Below, piece after piece: positions 1-5,485 of a stretch of DNA of 5,485 nucleotides. The translations under genes were made by a program, and so were the position numbers. Numbering within the stretch: the first letter of the stretch is position 1; each line of letters opens with the position of its first letter. The DNA comes from Verrucomicrobiota bacterium (GTDB taxonomy: Bacteria; Verrucomicrobiota; Verrucomicrobiia; Verrucomicrobiales; Verrucomicrobiaceae), in the NCBI GenBank assembly GCA_023429545.1, contig JAEYUU010000707.1, positions 1 to 5,485 of the forward strand. Direction: 5' to 3'. Below the pieces are notes generated by a model, which ran no database searches, was not told the origin of the DNA, and saw nothing but the letters and a program-made list of their open reading frames with translations.

Positions 1-140
1 AAGCGGTGCTTCGCACACGCACTCCACAGCGCTTCACGCAACGTGGCACACCAAAGATGACTCCCTGCACCCCTAAAGCTCTGTCACGAGACGCCTCACA
101 AATCTCGTCCCATAAAATTCCGCCGCCCTTCCGCCGCGTC

Positions 141-156
141 ATTCCACCATTCCACC
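141..156 (+). repeat. Tandem 8-bp repeat ATTCCACC x2
   Basis: Two perfect adjacent copies of ATTCCACC lie 53 bases before the start codon at 210. The 16 bases match 13 of 16 positions of ATTCCATCATTCCATG at 2297-2312, which runs into the start codon of the ATPase gene. A related single unit, ATTCCCTC, lies at 4212-4219 before the small HTH gene. The repeat is directly visible. Its role, if any, in regulation or translation initiation is unknown. Confidence 0.55.
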
Positions 157-174
157 CTCCTGCCACAAACCCAC

Positions 175-203
175 TTGCGCCCGTTCCCCCCACCTCGTAT
201 CCT
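175..203 (+). promoter_or_regulatory. Weak candidate sigma-70-like promoter
   Basis: TTGCGC at 175-180 and TATCCT at 198-203 are separated by exactly 17 bases, resembling -35 and -10 boxes (3 of 6 and 4 of 6 consensus matches). Transcription from it would begin at or near the ATG at 210 and give an almost leaderless message, which would fit the missing Shine-Dalgarno sequence. The alternative is TAAAAT at 113-118 (5 of 6 matches to a -10 box), which has no recognisable -35 box at the right distance. Matches this weak arise easily by chance. Confidence 0.2.
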
Positions 204-209
204 ACTTCC

Positions 210-644
210 ATGACCCGTCGCGCCATGGCCATGATTCTGCTGCTTGTCGCAGTAGGGACATGCGCGTCCCAGGGTTTGTCCGCGACGCTGTGCCGTTGCA
301 CTGGTCACGTGTTTCTCGGCGCCGCACCAGAATCCTGCTGCGGCGCATGCCCCGAGGAGGAGTCTGCCGCTGAACCCACCCTCGCCACCGCCGGCCACGA
401 CTTCTGCCTTCCTGGCTCGGCGGACTGTTTCGTCAGAGTATCGAAGGGTTGGGTAACCTACCCGCCCGCGAACGGCAGGGATGAAGCCCCCGCGCCTGCA
501 TCCGCCGAGGTAGAGCCATTTGCTGTCCTTGTACCTCAAGTTCCCCGGCACGTATCCATGGGCATGTCCTCGTGGAACCTGATACACCAGCCTGAACCCC
601 CGGGCACGTCCCGCGTGCTGTTGTATCGCTCGCTTCTGATTTGA
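210..644 (+). CDS. Small cysteine-rich exported protein, function unknown
   Basis: I do not recognise a family for this 144-residue protein. The start at 210 is chosen because it places a classic signal peptide at the N-terminus: MTRR, then a hydrophobic core at about residues 6-17, then a small-residue region with a plausible signal peptidase I site after Ala25. Cys18 sits in a poor lipobox (VGTC), so a lipoprotein is possible but less likely. The mature part has seven cysteines, C28, C30, C43, C44, C47, C66 and C73, in a C-x-C, C-C-x-x-C, C-x6-C pattern, with His33 and His64 nearby. This suggests disulfides or metal binding in the periplasm. Residues 90-105 are Ala/Pro/Glu-rich and the C-terminus ends in a hydrophobic LLYRSLLI. 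The adaptor gene begins 62 bases downstream, so the two may be co-transcribed. Third-position GC bias looks weaker than in the transporter genes. The reality of the gene is likely but unproven; a metal-binding or redox accessory role is inference. Confidence 0.6.
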   Translation: MTRRAMAMILLLVAVGTCASQGLSATLCRCTGHVFLGAAPESCCGACPEEESAAEPTLATAGHDFCLPGSADCFVRVSKGWVTYPPANGRDEAPAPASAEVEPFAVLVPQVPRHVSMGMSSWNLIHQPEPPGTSRVLLYRSLLI

Positions 645-673
645 AGCACTCACGTCTCTGGCCGTTGCGCCGA

Positions 674-701
674 GCCTCGTTGCCCAACCGCAACTGAAGG
701 C
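674..701 (+). promoter_or_regulatory. Possible RBS-covering hairpin before the adaptor gene
   Basis: GTTGC (679-683) pairs with GCAAC (690-694) around a CCAACC loop. GCCT (674-677) pairs with AGGC (698-701) outside an internal loop of C678 against TGA at 695-697. The GAAGG at 696-700 is the only Shine-Dalgarno-like sequence before the ATG at 707, 6 bases away, and lies largely within the 3' arm. Pairing would therefore mask it. A second GTTGC at 664-668 could compete for the same GCAAC. The structure is short (5 + 4 bp) and could be coincidental. Confidence 0.3.
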
Positions 702-706
702 GGCGC

Positions 707-2290
707 ATGTCTTTGTGGATCTCTCCATCTCAAGCCCGTGCCGACGTGTCTGTTTCCGACCTCTATACTCCTTCCCAACCGCTGCCCAACGCCACCATCA
801 CCGGGGCAGCGCCATCGCAAGAGGGCAACCTCCGCAGGCGTCTTCTGCTCCTGCCGGCCTGGCTACTTCCCGCGATGCTGATCGTCGCCTTCGCGGCGCT
901 CTTCGCCTTCGTCTTTCGCGATCGCCTCCTGCCAGCTCTCCCGGTCAATGTCGCTCCCGCCATCCTGCTGGCGGACATCGAGCAGGAAGCAGCAGCTCTC
1001 GGTGCTGACAAACCGGCAGGCGACCCTGCCGCTGCCCCAGTTTCCGCTCCTGCTCTTGCTCCCACCAGTTCAACGATGCTCTTCCAGGCCGCAGGATGGT
1101 TCGAGCCGGATCCCCTTCCCATCTTCGCCACCACGCTCACGGATGGCGTCATCAGCCAGGTGCATGTGCTCGAAGGACAGGAGGTGAAGAAGGGCCAGCT
1201 CCTCGCGGAACTCATCGCGGACGATGCGAAGATCGCCGTCGATGCCGCCCAGCGCGCCCACGACAAGGCCGCCGCGGAACTGAAGCTGCAAGCCGTGCAG
1301 GTCACCGTGGCCCAGGCCGAGGCAGATGTGATGGCGGACCAGGTGAAGGCCGCTGAAGCCAAGCTCGCCGAGGAGAAGGACAACGAACATCGCATCGCCA
1401 GGATCCCCTCAGGCTCCGTGTCCGACCAGGAGCGCTCCCGGGCGAAGTTCGTGGTGCAGGGGCAGATGGCGGAGGTCGCCTCACGCCGCTCACAGCTCAC
1501 GGCTGCCACCGCGAAGGTGGAAGCTGCGCGCGCTCAGACCACCGTGATGGAGGCATCTGTGGCCTCCGCCCTCGTCGAGGTGGAGAAGCAAAAGCTCGCA
1601 CTCTCCCGCACCCGCATCACCTCGCCTGTCGATGGCGTCATCCTCCAGCTCCACGCCGCGCCCGGCCAGAAGAAGCTCCTGGCCATGGATGACCACCAGT
1701 CCGCCACCATCGCCACGCTCTTCGAGAAGGGTAAACTCCAGGCACGCGTGGATGTGCCCCTCGCGGACGCGCGCGGCCTCACTGCCGGACAGCAGGCGAT
1801 CGTCACCTCGGATTTCCTGCCCAACACCGAGTTCCGTGGCGTCGTCAGCCGCATCGTGGGCTCGGCGGATCTGCAGCGTAATACCCTGCAGGCCAAGGTG
1901 CGCATCCTGGAGCCGGACCCACGCCTGCGCCCCGAGATGCTTTGCCGCGTGAAGTTCCTCAGCCCATCGAACACCAACGCCCCGCCCACGACTTCCACCC
2001 CATCCACTTCGCACACCAGCGGAGCTTCCGACCCCACTCGCGCCGTGATGATCCCTGAGGCAGCGATGATCCCATCTTCGAATCCCTCGGCACCCAACGC
2101 TGCCTCCGCCTGGGTCATCGCCGCCGACGGCGTCACGGCAACGAAACGCACCCTCCAGCCCGGCACGCTGAAGCACGAGGACCACGTGGCCATCGACTCC
2201 GGCATTCTCCCCGGAGAACTCGTCATCCTTCCTCCGCATGACCAGCTCACCGAAGGCCGGCGCGTGCGCCCCGGCCAAGCACCGCAGTAA
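707..2290 (+). CDS. HlyD/MacA-type periplasmic adaptor subunit of ABC exporter
   Basis: This 527-residue membrane fusion protein would bridge an inner-membrane ABC exporter to an outer-membrane channel. Residues 1-45 are a polar, probably cytoplasmic tail; about 46-70 form one membrane helix after Arg43-45; about 100-123 are an Ala/Pro linker. Then come the first half-lipoyl motif (about 147-170, GVISQVHVLEGQEVKKGQLL), a long Ala/Glu/Lys-rich coiled-coil hairpin (about 171-300), the second half-lipoyl motif (about 301-321, ITSPVDGVILQLHAAPGQ), a beta-barrel domain (about 340-418) and a membrane-proximal domain (about 447-525). The hairpin tip (R229, I233, GSVSDQE at 236-242) resembles the TolC-docking tip of AcrA/MacA. 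A Ser/Thr/Pro-rich insert at 421-443 separates the last two domains. The start at 707 follows a weak GAAGG by 6 bases. The ATPase begins 19 bases after the stop. The family is certain; the substrate is unknown. The anchored N-terminus and partners favour a MacA/DevB-like adaptor over an RND one. Confidence 0.95.
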   Translation: MSLWISPSQARADVSVSDLYTPSQPLPNATITGAAPSQEGNLRRRLLLLPAWLLPAMLIVAFAALFAFVFRDRLLPALPVNVAPAILLADIEQEAAALGADKPAGDPAAAPVSAPALAPTSSTMLFQAAGWFEPDPLPIFATTLTDGVISQVHVLEGQEVKKGQLLAELIADDAKIAVDAAQRAHDKAAAELKLQAVQVTVAQAEADVMADQVKAAEAKLAEEKDNEHRIARIPSGSVSDQERSRAKFVVQGQMAEVASRRSQLTAATAKVEAARAQTTVMEASVASALVEVEKQKLALSRTRITSPVDGVILQLHAAPGQKKLLAMDDHQSATIATLFEKGKLQARVDVPLADARGLTAGQQAIVTSDFLPNTEFRGVVSRIVGSADLQRNTLQAKVRILEPDPRLRPEMLCRVKFLSPSNTNAPPTTSTPSTSHTSGASDPTRAVMIPEAAMIPSSNPSAPNAASAWVIAADGVTATKRTLQPGTLKHEDHVAIDSGILPGELVILPPHDQLTEGRRVRPGQAPQ

Positions 2291-2311
2291 TCCATCATTC
2301 CATCATTCCAT
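2291..2311 (+). repeat. Tandem TCCATCAT repeat running into the ATPase start codon
   Basis: Two perfect 8-bp units, TCCATCAT at 2291-2298 and 2299-2306, are followed by a partial unit TCCAT whose AT forms the beginning of the ATG at 2310. The repeat fills the whole gap between the adaptor stop and the ATPase start and leaves no room for a Shine-Dalgarno sequence. It resembles the tandem repeat at 141-156. Whether it influences translation or is only a low-complexity spacer is unknown. Confidence 0.55.
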
Positions 2312-3023
2312 GTCTGCCACCGACCCCTCCTTCATCCACTGCCGGGGCCTGACCAAGTCCTACAAGAAGGGCAGCAACACCGTCACTCCGCTGCAGGACC
2401 TCGACCTCGATGTTCCACGCGGTGCTTTCCTTGCCTTGATGGGTCCATCTGGCAGTGGAAAAACCACCCTGCTCAATCTCATCGCCGGCATCGACAGCCC
2501 CACCTCCGGCACGCTGCGCATCGGAGACGCCAGCCTGGAGTGCATGTCGCGGAGCCAGCTCACCAGGTGGCGAGCCTCCCATGTGGGATACATCTTCCAA
2601 CTCTACCACCTCGTGCCCATCCTCAGCGCGTATGAGAATGTGGAGCTGCCCCTGCTGCTCACCTCCCTCTCGCGCAGTGATCGTCGCGCGCGTGTGCAGA
2701 TGGCGCTGCAACTCGTGGGTCTCGCGGATCGCGCCCACCACATTCCCGCGGAGCTCTCCGGCGGGCAGGAGCAGCGCGTGGCCATCGCACGCGCCATCGT
2801 GGCAAATCCCGCCCTGCTCGTGGCGGACGAACCCACTGGCGACCTCGATCGCGAGTCCGCGGATTCCATCCTCAGCCTCCTGCGCGAACTCGTCACCACG
2901 CACGGCAAGACCGTGGTCATGGTCACCCATGATCCCCGCGCCGCAGCCGCTGCGGATCGCGTGCTGCACCTGGAGAAAGGGCAGCTCCTTGAATCCCAAC
3001 CCGGCCGGCTGGCACACGCCTGA
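2310..3023 (+). CDS. MacB/LolD-family ABC transporter ATP-binding protein
   Basis: This 237-residue cytoplasmic ATPase would dimerise and drive the permeases by ATP hydrolysis. All motifs are present: A-loop region with Tyr18, Walker A GPSGSGKT at 45-52, Q-loop Gln97 in [10 protein letters not shown], signature [14 protein letters not shown] at 149-162, Walker B LLVADE at 169-174 with catalytic Glu174, D-loop GDLD at 177-180, and switch His207 in MVTHDP. The length and the ADEPTGDLD sequence are typical of the MacB/LolD/FtsE group that works with four-helix permeases. An in-frame ATG at 2238 would add 24 residues and overlap the adaptor gene; I prefer 2310, which gives the usual family N-terminus. 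No Shine-Dalgarno sequence is visible, so translation may be coupled to the upstream gene. The permease starts 2 bases after the stop. It is the only ATPase in the window and probably serves both permeases. Confidence 0.97.
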   Translation: MSATDPSFIHCRGLTKSYKKGSNTVTPLQDLDLDVPRGAFLALMGPSGSGKTTLLNLIAGIDSPTSGTLRIGDASLECMSRSQLTRWRASHVGYIFQLYHLVPILSAYENVELPLLLTSLSRSDRRARVQMALQLVGLADRAHHIPAELSGGQEQRVAIARAIVANPALLVADEPTGDLDRESADSILSLLRELVTTHGKTVVMVTHDPRAAAAADRVLHLEKGQLLESQPGRLAHA

Positions 3024-3025
3024 GC

Positions 3026-4180
3026 ATGATCGCAAAAGCCATCAGCCTCACCATCCTTGCCTTCAAGCAGCTCAGCCGCCACAAGGTGCGCTCACTGCTC
3101 ACCATCCTGGGCGTGGCTATGGGCATGTTCCTCTTCGCCACGGTGGAGACCATGCAGCGCAGCCTGCGCATCGCGACCCAGGCCGGCGCGGATGACACCA
3201 CACTGGTGGTGTACCGCGAGAACCGCTTCTGCCCCGCCACCAGCCGGCTGCCCGAGCACTACGAAGCGACCATCCGCAAAATCGGAGGCGTGAAGGAGGT
3301 CATTCCCATCCAGATCGTGGTGAACAACTGTGGAGCCAGTCTCGACATCATCGCCTTCCGTGGAGTACCTCCTGACCACCTCATGCGCTACGCCTCGCAC
3401 CTGCAGGTGCTGGAGGGTTCGGTGGAGGAATGGAAAAAGCGCAGTGATGCCGCATTGCTCGGCCGTCACTTCGCCGCACGCCGCAAACTCCATGTGGGCG
3501 ATCGCTTCGATGCCGCCGGTGTCACCGTGCAGGTCGCGGGCATCATCGAGAGCGATGAACCGCAGGACAGCAATGTCGCCTACGTGCACCTCCCCTTCTT
3601 GCAACAGGCCTCGAATCGGGGCCTCGGCGTCGTGACCCAGTTCAATGTGCGCGTCAATTCCTCGAGCGAACTCGCGCGCGTGGCGAAGGAGATCGATGAG
3701 CGCTTCAACAGCGAACAGGCCCCCACCAGCACGCGACCCGAGAAGGCCTTCTTCGCGGACACCGCCGCGCAACTGGTGGAACTCGTCGGCTTCACCCGCT
3801 GGCTCGGCCTCGGTGCCGTGGCCGCCGTGCTCGGACTCGTGGCGAATGCCGTGCTGCTCGTCGTGCGCTCCCGCGTGAAGGAAAACGCCGTGCTGCAGAC
3901 CCTGGGATTCTCCCAGAGAGCCATCGGCCTCATGGTCGCGGTGGAAGGCATCATGCTCGGTCTCGCGGGCGGGGCACTCGGTGTTGCCGCGGCTTATGCG
4001 CTGCTGCGCTGGCAGAGCTTCACCGTGGGCAATGAGGGCGTCACCCTCGCCATCACGCCAGATCTGCCCATCCTCATGCGCGGCATGTTCACCGCCCTCG
4101 CCCTGGGTCTTCTGGCGAGCCTTTACCCAGCATGGAAGGCCGCCCACCGCCCCATCGTCGCCTCCCTCCGTTCCGCCTGA
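3026..4180 (+). CDS. MacB/FtsX-type ABC transporter permease (first)
   Basis: This 384-residue inner-membrane protein has the four-helix layout of MacB-type permeases. Helix 1 lies at about residues 22-41, followed by a periplasmic domain (about 42-258) and helices 2-4 at about 259-281, 300-327 and 350-369. The cytoplasmic segment after helix 2, [18 protein letters not shown] at 283-300, matches the family's ATPase-coupling region, and the end [18 protein letters not shown] is the usual family C-terminus. MacB-type permeases act by mechanotransmission, coupling ATP hydrolysis to movement of the periplasmic domain. The periplasmic domain has two cysteines, C69 and C102, which could form a disulfide. 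The ATG at 3026 is 2 bases after the ATPase stop, implying translational coupling; there is no fused ATPase, unlike E. coli MacB. A homodimer or a heterodimer with the permease at 4547 are both possible; the latter seems more likely from the shared operon. Confidence 0.95.
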   Translation: MIAKAISLTILAFKQLSRHKVRSLLTILGVAMGMFLFATVETMQRSLRIATQAGADDTTLVVYRENRFCPATSRLPEHYEATIRKIGGVKEVIPIQIVVNNCGASLDIIAFRGVPPDHLMRYASHLQVLEGSVEEWKKRSDAALLGRHFAARRKLHVGDRFDAAGVTVQVAGIIESDEPQDSNVAYVHLPFLQQASNRGLGVVTQFNVRVNSSSELARVAKEIDERFNSEQAPTSTRPEKAFFADTAAQLVELVGFTRWLGLGAVAAVLGLVANAVLLVVRSRVKENAVLQTLGFSQRAIGLMVAVEGIMLGLAGGALGVAAAYALLRWQSFTVGNEGVTLAITPDLPILMRGMFTALALGLLASLYPAWKAAHRPIVASLRSA

Positions 4181-4243
4181 TCCTCCCCGCTCAAATACTG
4201 CCCTGCCTGCCATTCCCTCCCACCTCCAACAACCGCCCCATCT
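4181..4243 (+). other. Short gap between first permease and HTH gene
   Basis: This 63-base gap is pyrimidine-rich and contains ATTCCCTC at 4212-4219, a variant of the repeats before the genes at 210 and 2310. I see no hairpin followed by a T-run that would suggest a terminator, so read-through from the permease into the HTH gene is likely. No clear promoter hexamers stand out. Confidence 0.4.
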
Positions 4244-4513
4244 ATGGAAGACAACATCCCCCCCTCACCACGCGCCGCTTCACACGGGCACGAACACGAA
4301 GCATTGGATCTCGCCGTCCGGGCCCTGCATCGCCTGGCACGGGGAAGCCAGCGGTTACCAGTGTGCGTGGTATCACTGTCGCAGCAGTTGGGCGTCACCC
4401 CATACCAGCTTGGCCGGTGCTTCCATCGTCAGTTCGGCATGTCCATGGAGGCCTACCTCAAGCGCCATCCCTTCCCTGCCCGCGAGCAGCAGTGGATCGC
4501 GACAGCAATCTGA
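4244..4513 (+). CDS. Mini AraC-type HTH protein (single HTH)
   Basis: This 89-residue protein shows one helix-turn-helix at about residues 43-74: SLSQQLGVTPYQLGRCFHRQ then FGMSMEAYLKR, closely following the AraC pattern L-x2-x-LGVSPxxLxRxFxxxxGxSxxxYL. AraC/XylS regulators normally have two such units in about 100 residues plus a ligand-binding domain. Here there is one unit and a short tail (75-89) with no second HTH. The N-terminus has a His cluster, HGHEH at 14-18, and Cys41 and Cys59 flank and enter the HTH. The start at 4244 has no Shine-Dalgarno sequence and lies 63 bases after the first permease; the second permease begins 33 bases after the stop. Third-position GC is somewhat lower than in the neighbours. 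It could be a local autoregulator, or the remnant of a larger regulator. The HTH is a good match; the DNA target and any metal sensing are inference. Confidence 0.68.
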   Translation: MEDNIPPSPRAASHGHEHEALDLAVRALHRLARGSQRLPVCVVSLSQQLGVTPYQLGRCFHRQFGMSMEAYLKRHPFPAREQQWIATAI

Positions 4514-4546
4514 TCGCGAAAAAACTCGTCCCACCCTCGCACCGAA

Positions 4547-5485
4547 ATGCTCCCCCTCTCCTACGCCGTGCGAAATCTCTTCCGCGTACCCGCGCGACTC
4601 CTCCAGCTCGTGCTGGGCGCGGCACTCGTGGTCTTTCTGCTCATGATGGCCTCCGCCCTCTCCAACGGCATGGATGGCTTCCTGCGCTCCTCGGGCTCAG
4701 AGCACAACGTGATTGTGCTCGGCTCGGGCAGCGAGGAGAGCGTGGAGCGCAGCGAGATCAAAGCCTCCGTCCCCGCACTGCTCGCCGCCTCCGTCCCCGG
4801 CATCAAGACCGTGCTGGGCAGGCCTGCCGTCTCCGGGGAGATCCACTACAACGGCCCTCTCAAGGCCAGCGCGGAAGGCAGCGAACCACGCCAGGCACTC
4901 ATCCGTGGCGTCACCCCCGCGGCACTCCTCGTGCATCCCGAAGTGCGCCTTCTCGCGGGCCGATTCCCTCACTCGGGCGAAGTCATGGTCGGCAAGCTCA
5001 CCGCGCACAAGCTGGGCCTCGCGGAAGATGACCTCAGCATTGGCAGGACCATCTCCGTTGCGGAGTCGCCCATGCGCATCGCCGGCGTCTTCCACGCACC
5101 GGGCACCGTGATGGAGGCCGAGGTCTGGGCCGACCTGAGCGACATGCTCGCCATCGGACAGCGCGACACCATCTCCTGCGCCGTGGTGCGCCTGGATGAG
5201 GATGCCACGCTTGATGACGTGGAGATCTTCACCCTGCAACGCCTCGACCTCGAACTCGCCGCCATGCTGGAGAGCGAGTACTACGCGAAGCTCTCCGCCT
5301 TCTACCGGCCCCTGCGCGCCATGACCTGGGTCACCGCCTGCCTCGTCGCTGCGGGAGCCATCTTTGGTGGATTGAATACCCTCTACGCCGCCTTCGCCTC
5401 ACGCGTCCGTGAAATGGCGACCCTGCAGGCCATGGGGTACCGCCGTCGCGCCCTCCTCCTCAGCCTGCTGCAGGAGGGCATGCTC
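4547..5485 (+). CDS. MacB/FtsX-type ABC transporter permease (second), 3' end cut
   Basis: The frame stays open from the ATG at 4547 to the window edge, giving 313 residues and no stop; about 70-80 residues with the last two helices are probably missing. Helix 1 lies at about residues 18-38, after LSYAVRNLFRVPARLLQ, a typical permease N-terminus. A periplasmic domain covers about 40-257, helix 2 about 258-281, and the coupling segment SRVREMATLQAMGYRRRALL follows at 285-304, with the start of helix 3 (LLSLLQEGML) at the edge. The architecture parallels the permease at 3026: RGVTPAALL here against RGVPPDHLM there, and an IAGVF against an VAGII strand at similar positions. The two are probably ancient paralogues forming a heterodimer served by the single ATPase. 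The periplasmic domain has only one cysteine (C211), so the C69/C102 pair of the first permease is not shared. No Shine-Dalgarno sequence is visible; GAA directly precedes the ATG. Confidence 0.95.
   Translation, partial: MLPLSYAVRNLFRVPARLLQLVLGAALVVFLLMMASALSNGMDGFLRSSGSEHNVIVLGSGSEESVERSEIKASVPALLAASVPGIKTVLGRPAVSGEIHYNGPLKASAEGSEPRQALIRGVTPAALLVHPEVRLLAGRFPHSGEVMVGKLTAHKLGLAEDDLSIGRTISVAESPMRIAGVFHAPGTVMEAEVWADLSDMLAIGQRDTISCAVVRLDEDATLDDVEIFTLQRLDLELAAMLESEYYAKLSAFYRPLRAMTWVTACLVAAGAIFGGLNTLYAAFASRVREMATLQAMGYRRRALLLSLLQEGML

Larger units (their letters stand above)
1..209 (+). other. Upstream non-coding region of the export cluster
   Basis: I see no convincing gene here. An open frame continues upstream from the gene at 210 to an ATG at position 6, but its translation is rich in Pro, Arg, Ser and Thr, lacks a domain, and would bury the signal peptide 68 residues inside the protein, so I treat it as non-coding. 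The region contains the AT-rich hexamer TAAAAT at 113-118, a tandem 8-bp repeat at 141-156 and a long C-rich, purine-poor tract up to the start codon. There is no Shine-Dalgarno sequence in the last 20 bases. It is the most likely site of the promoter for the downstream unit, since no other gap between genes exceeds about 65 bases. Confidence 0.5.

Noticed and set aside
6..209. N-terminal extension of the Cys-rich protein from an ATG at position 6
   Set aside because: The 68 extra residues are Pro/Arg/Ser-rich with no domain and would place the signal peptide in the middle of the protein; the start at 210 is more sensible.
96..728. 210-residue open frame on the minus strand opposite the Cys-rich gene
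   Set aside because: It is Gly/Arg-rich with no recognisable domain and overlaps a + strand frame with a signal peptide and ordered cysteine pattern; long antisense frames are common in GC-rich DNA. Because the + gene is only moderately certain, this is not fully excluded.
2238..2309. Earlier ATPase start at 2238
   Set aside because: It would overlap the adaptor gene by 53 bases and add 24 residues absent from typical LolD/MacB-type ATPases.
3092..4213. 373-residue minus-strand open frame opposite the first permease
   Set aside because: Gly/Glu/His-rich composition without domains, and it mirrors a gene with an unmistakable permease fold on the + strand.
4513..4546. TCGCGA palindrome and A-run after the HTH gene as a terminator or operator
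   Set aside because: Six-base palindrome with no stable stem and A rather than T residues after it on the + strand; it does not fit a terminator.
3981..4646. 221-residue + strand open frame spanning the end of the first permease and the HTH gene
   Set aside because: Ser/Pro-rich out-of-frame translation running across the real stop and start codons of neighbouring genes.
4132..5031. 299-residue + strand open frame overlapping the HTH gene and second permease
   Set aside because: Arg/Pro-rich, no domain or membrane helix; it is an out-of-frame reading of two genes with recognisable motifs.
1..5485. RNA genes, CRISPR arrays, insertion sequences or attachment sites
   Set aside because: No tRNA- or rRNA-like sequence, no regularly spaced repeats, and no transposase or terminal inverted repeats were seen.

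Overview
This GC-rich window has a strong preference for G or C at third codon positions. All genes lie on the + strand in one tightly packed transcription unit. Most starts lack a convincing Shine-Dalgarno sequence and are preceded by pyrimidine-rich CATTCC tracts. These traits and the style of the proteins suggest a Gram-negative bacterium, most likely of the Verrucomicrobia/Planctomycetes group. That placement is an inference; no marker gene fixes it.

Layout: (1) 1-209, upstream region with weak promoter-like elements and a tandem ATTCCACC repeat. (2) 210-644, a small, probably exported, cysteine-rich protein of unknown function. (3) 707-2290, a HlyD/MacA-type periplasmic adaptor (membrane fusion protein), preceded by a possible hairpin that would cover its only Shine-Dalgarno-like sequence. 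(4) 2310-3023, a MacB/LolD-type ABC ATPase with all nucleotide-binding motifs. (5) 3026-4180, a four-helix MacB/FtsX-type permease, 2 bases after the ATPase. (6) 4244-4513, an 89-residue protein carrying a single AraC-type helix-turn-helix. (7) 4547 to the window end, a second MacB/FtsX-type permease, cut off by the window edge after 313 codons.

The adaptor, ATPase and two permeases make a tripartite ABC exporter. The ATPase would power an inner-membrane permease dimer, probably a heterodimer of the two permeases. The adaptor would link it across the periplasm to a TolC-type outer-membrane channel, which is not in this window. The substrate cannot be read from the sequence. The unusual parts are the two small accessory genes: a secreted eight-cysteine protein at the head of the unit, and a stand-alone half AraC DNA-binding domain with a histidine cluster between the permease genes. 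Together they suggest an exporter with its own sensor or regulator, perhaps responding to metal or thiol stress. That link is a hypothesis.
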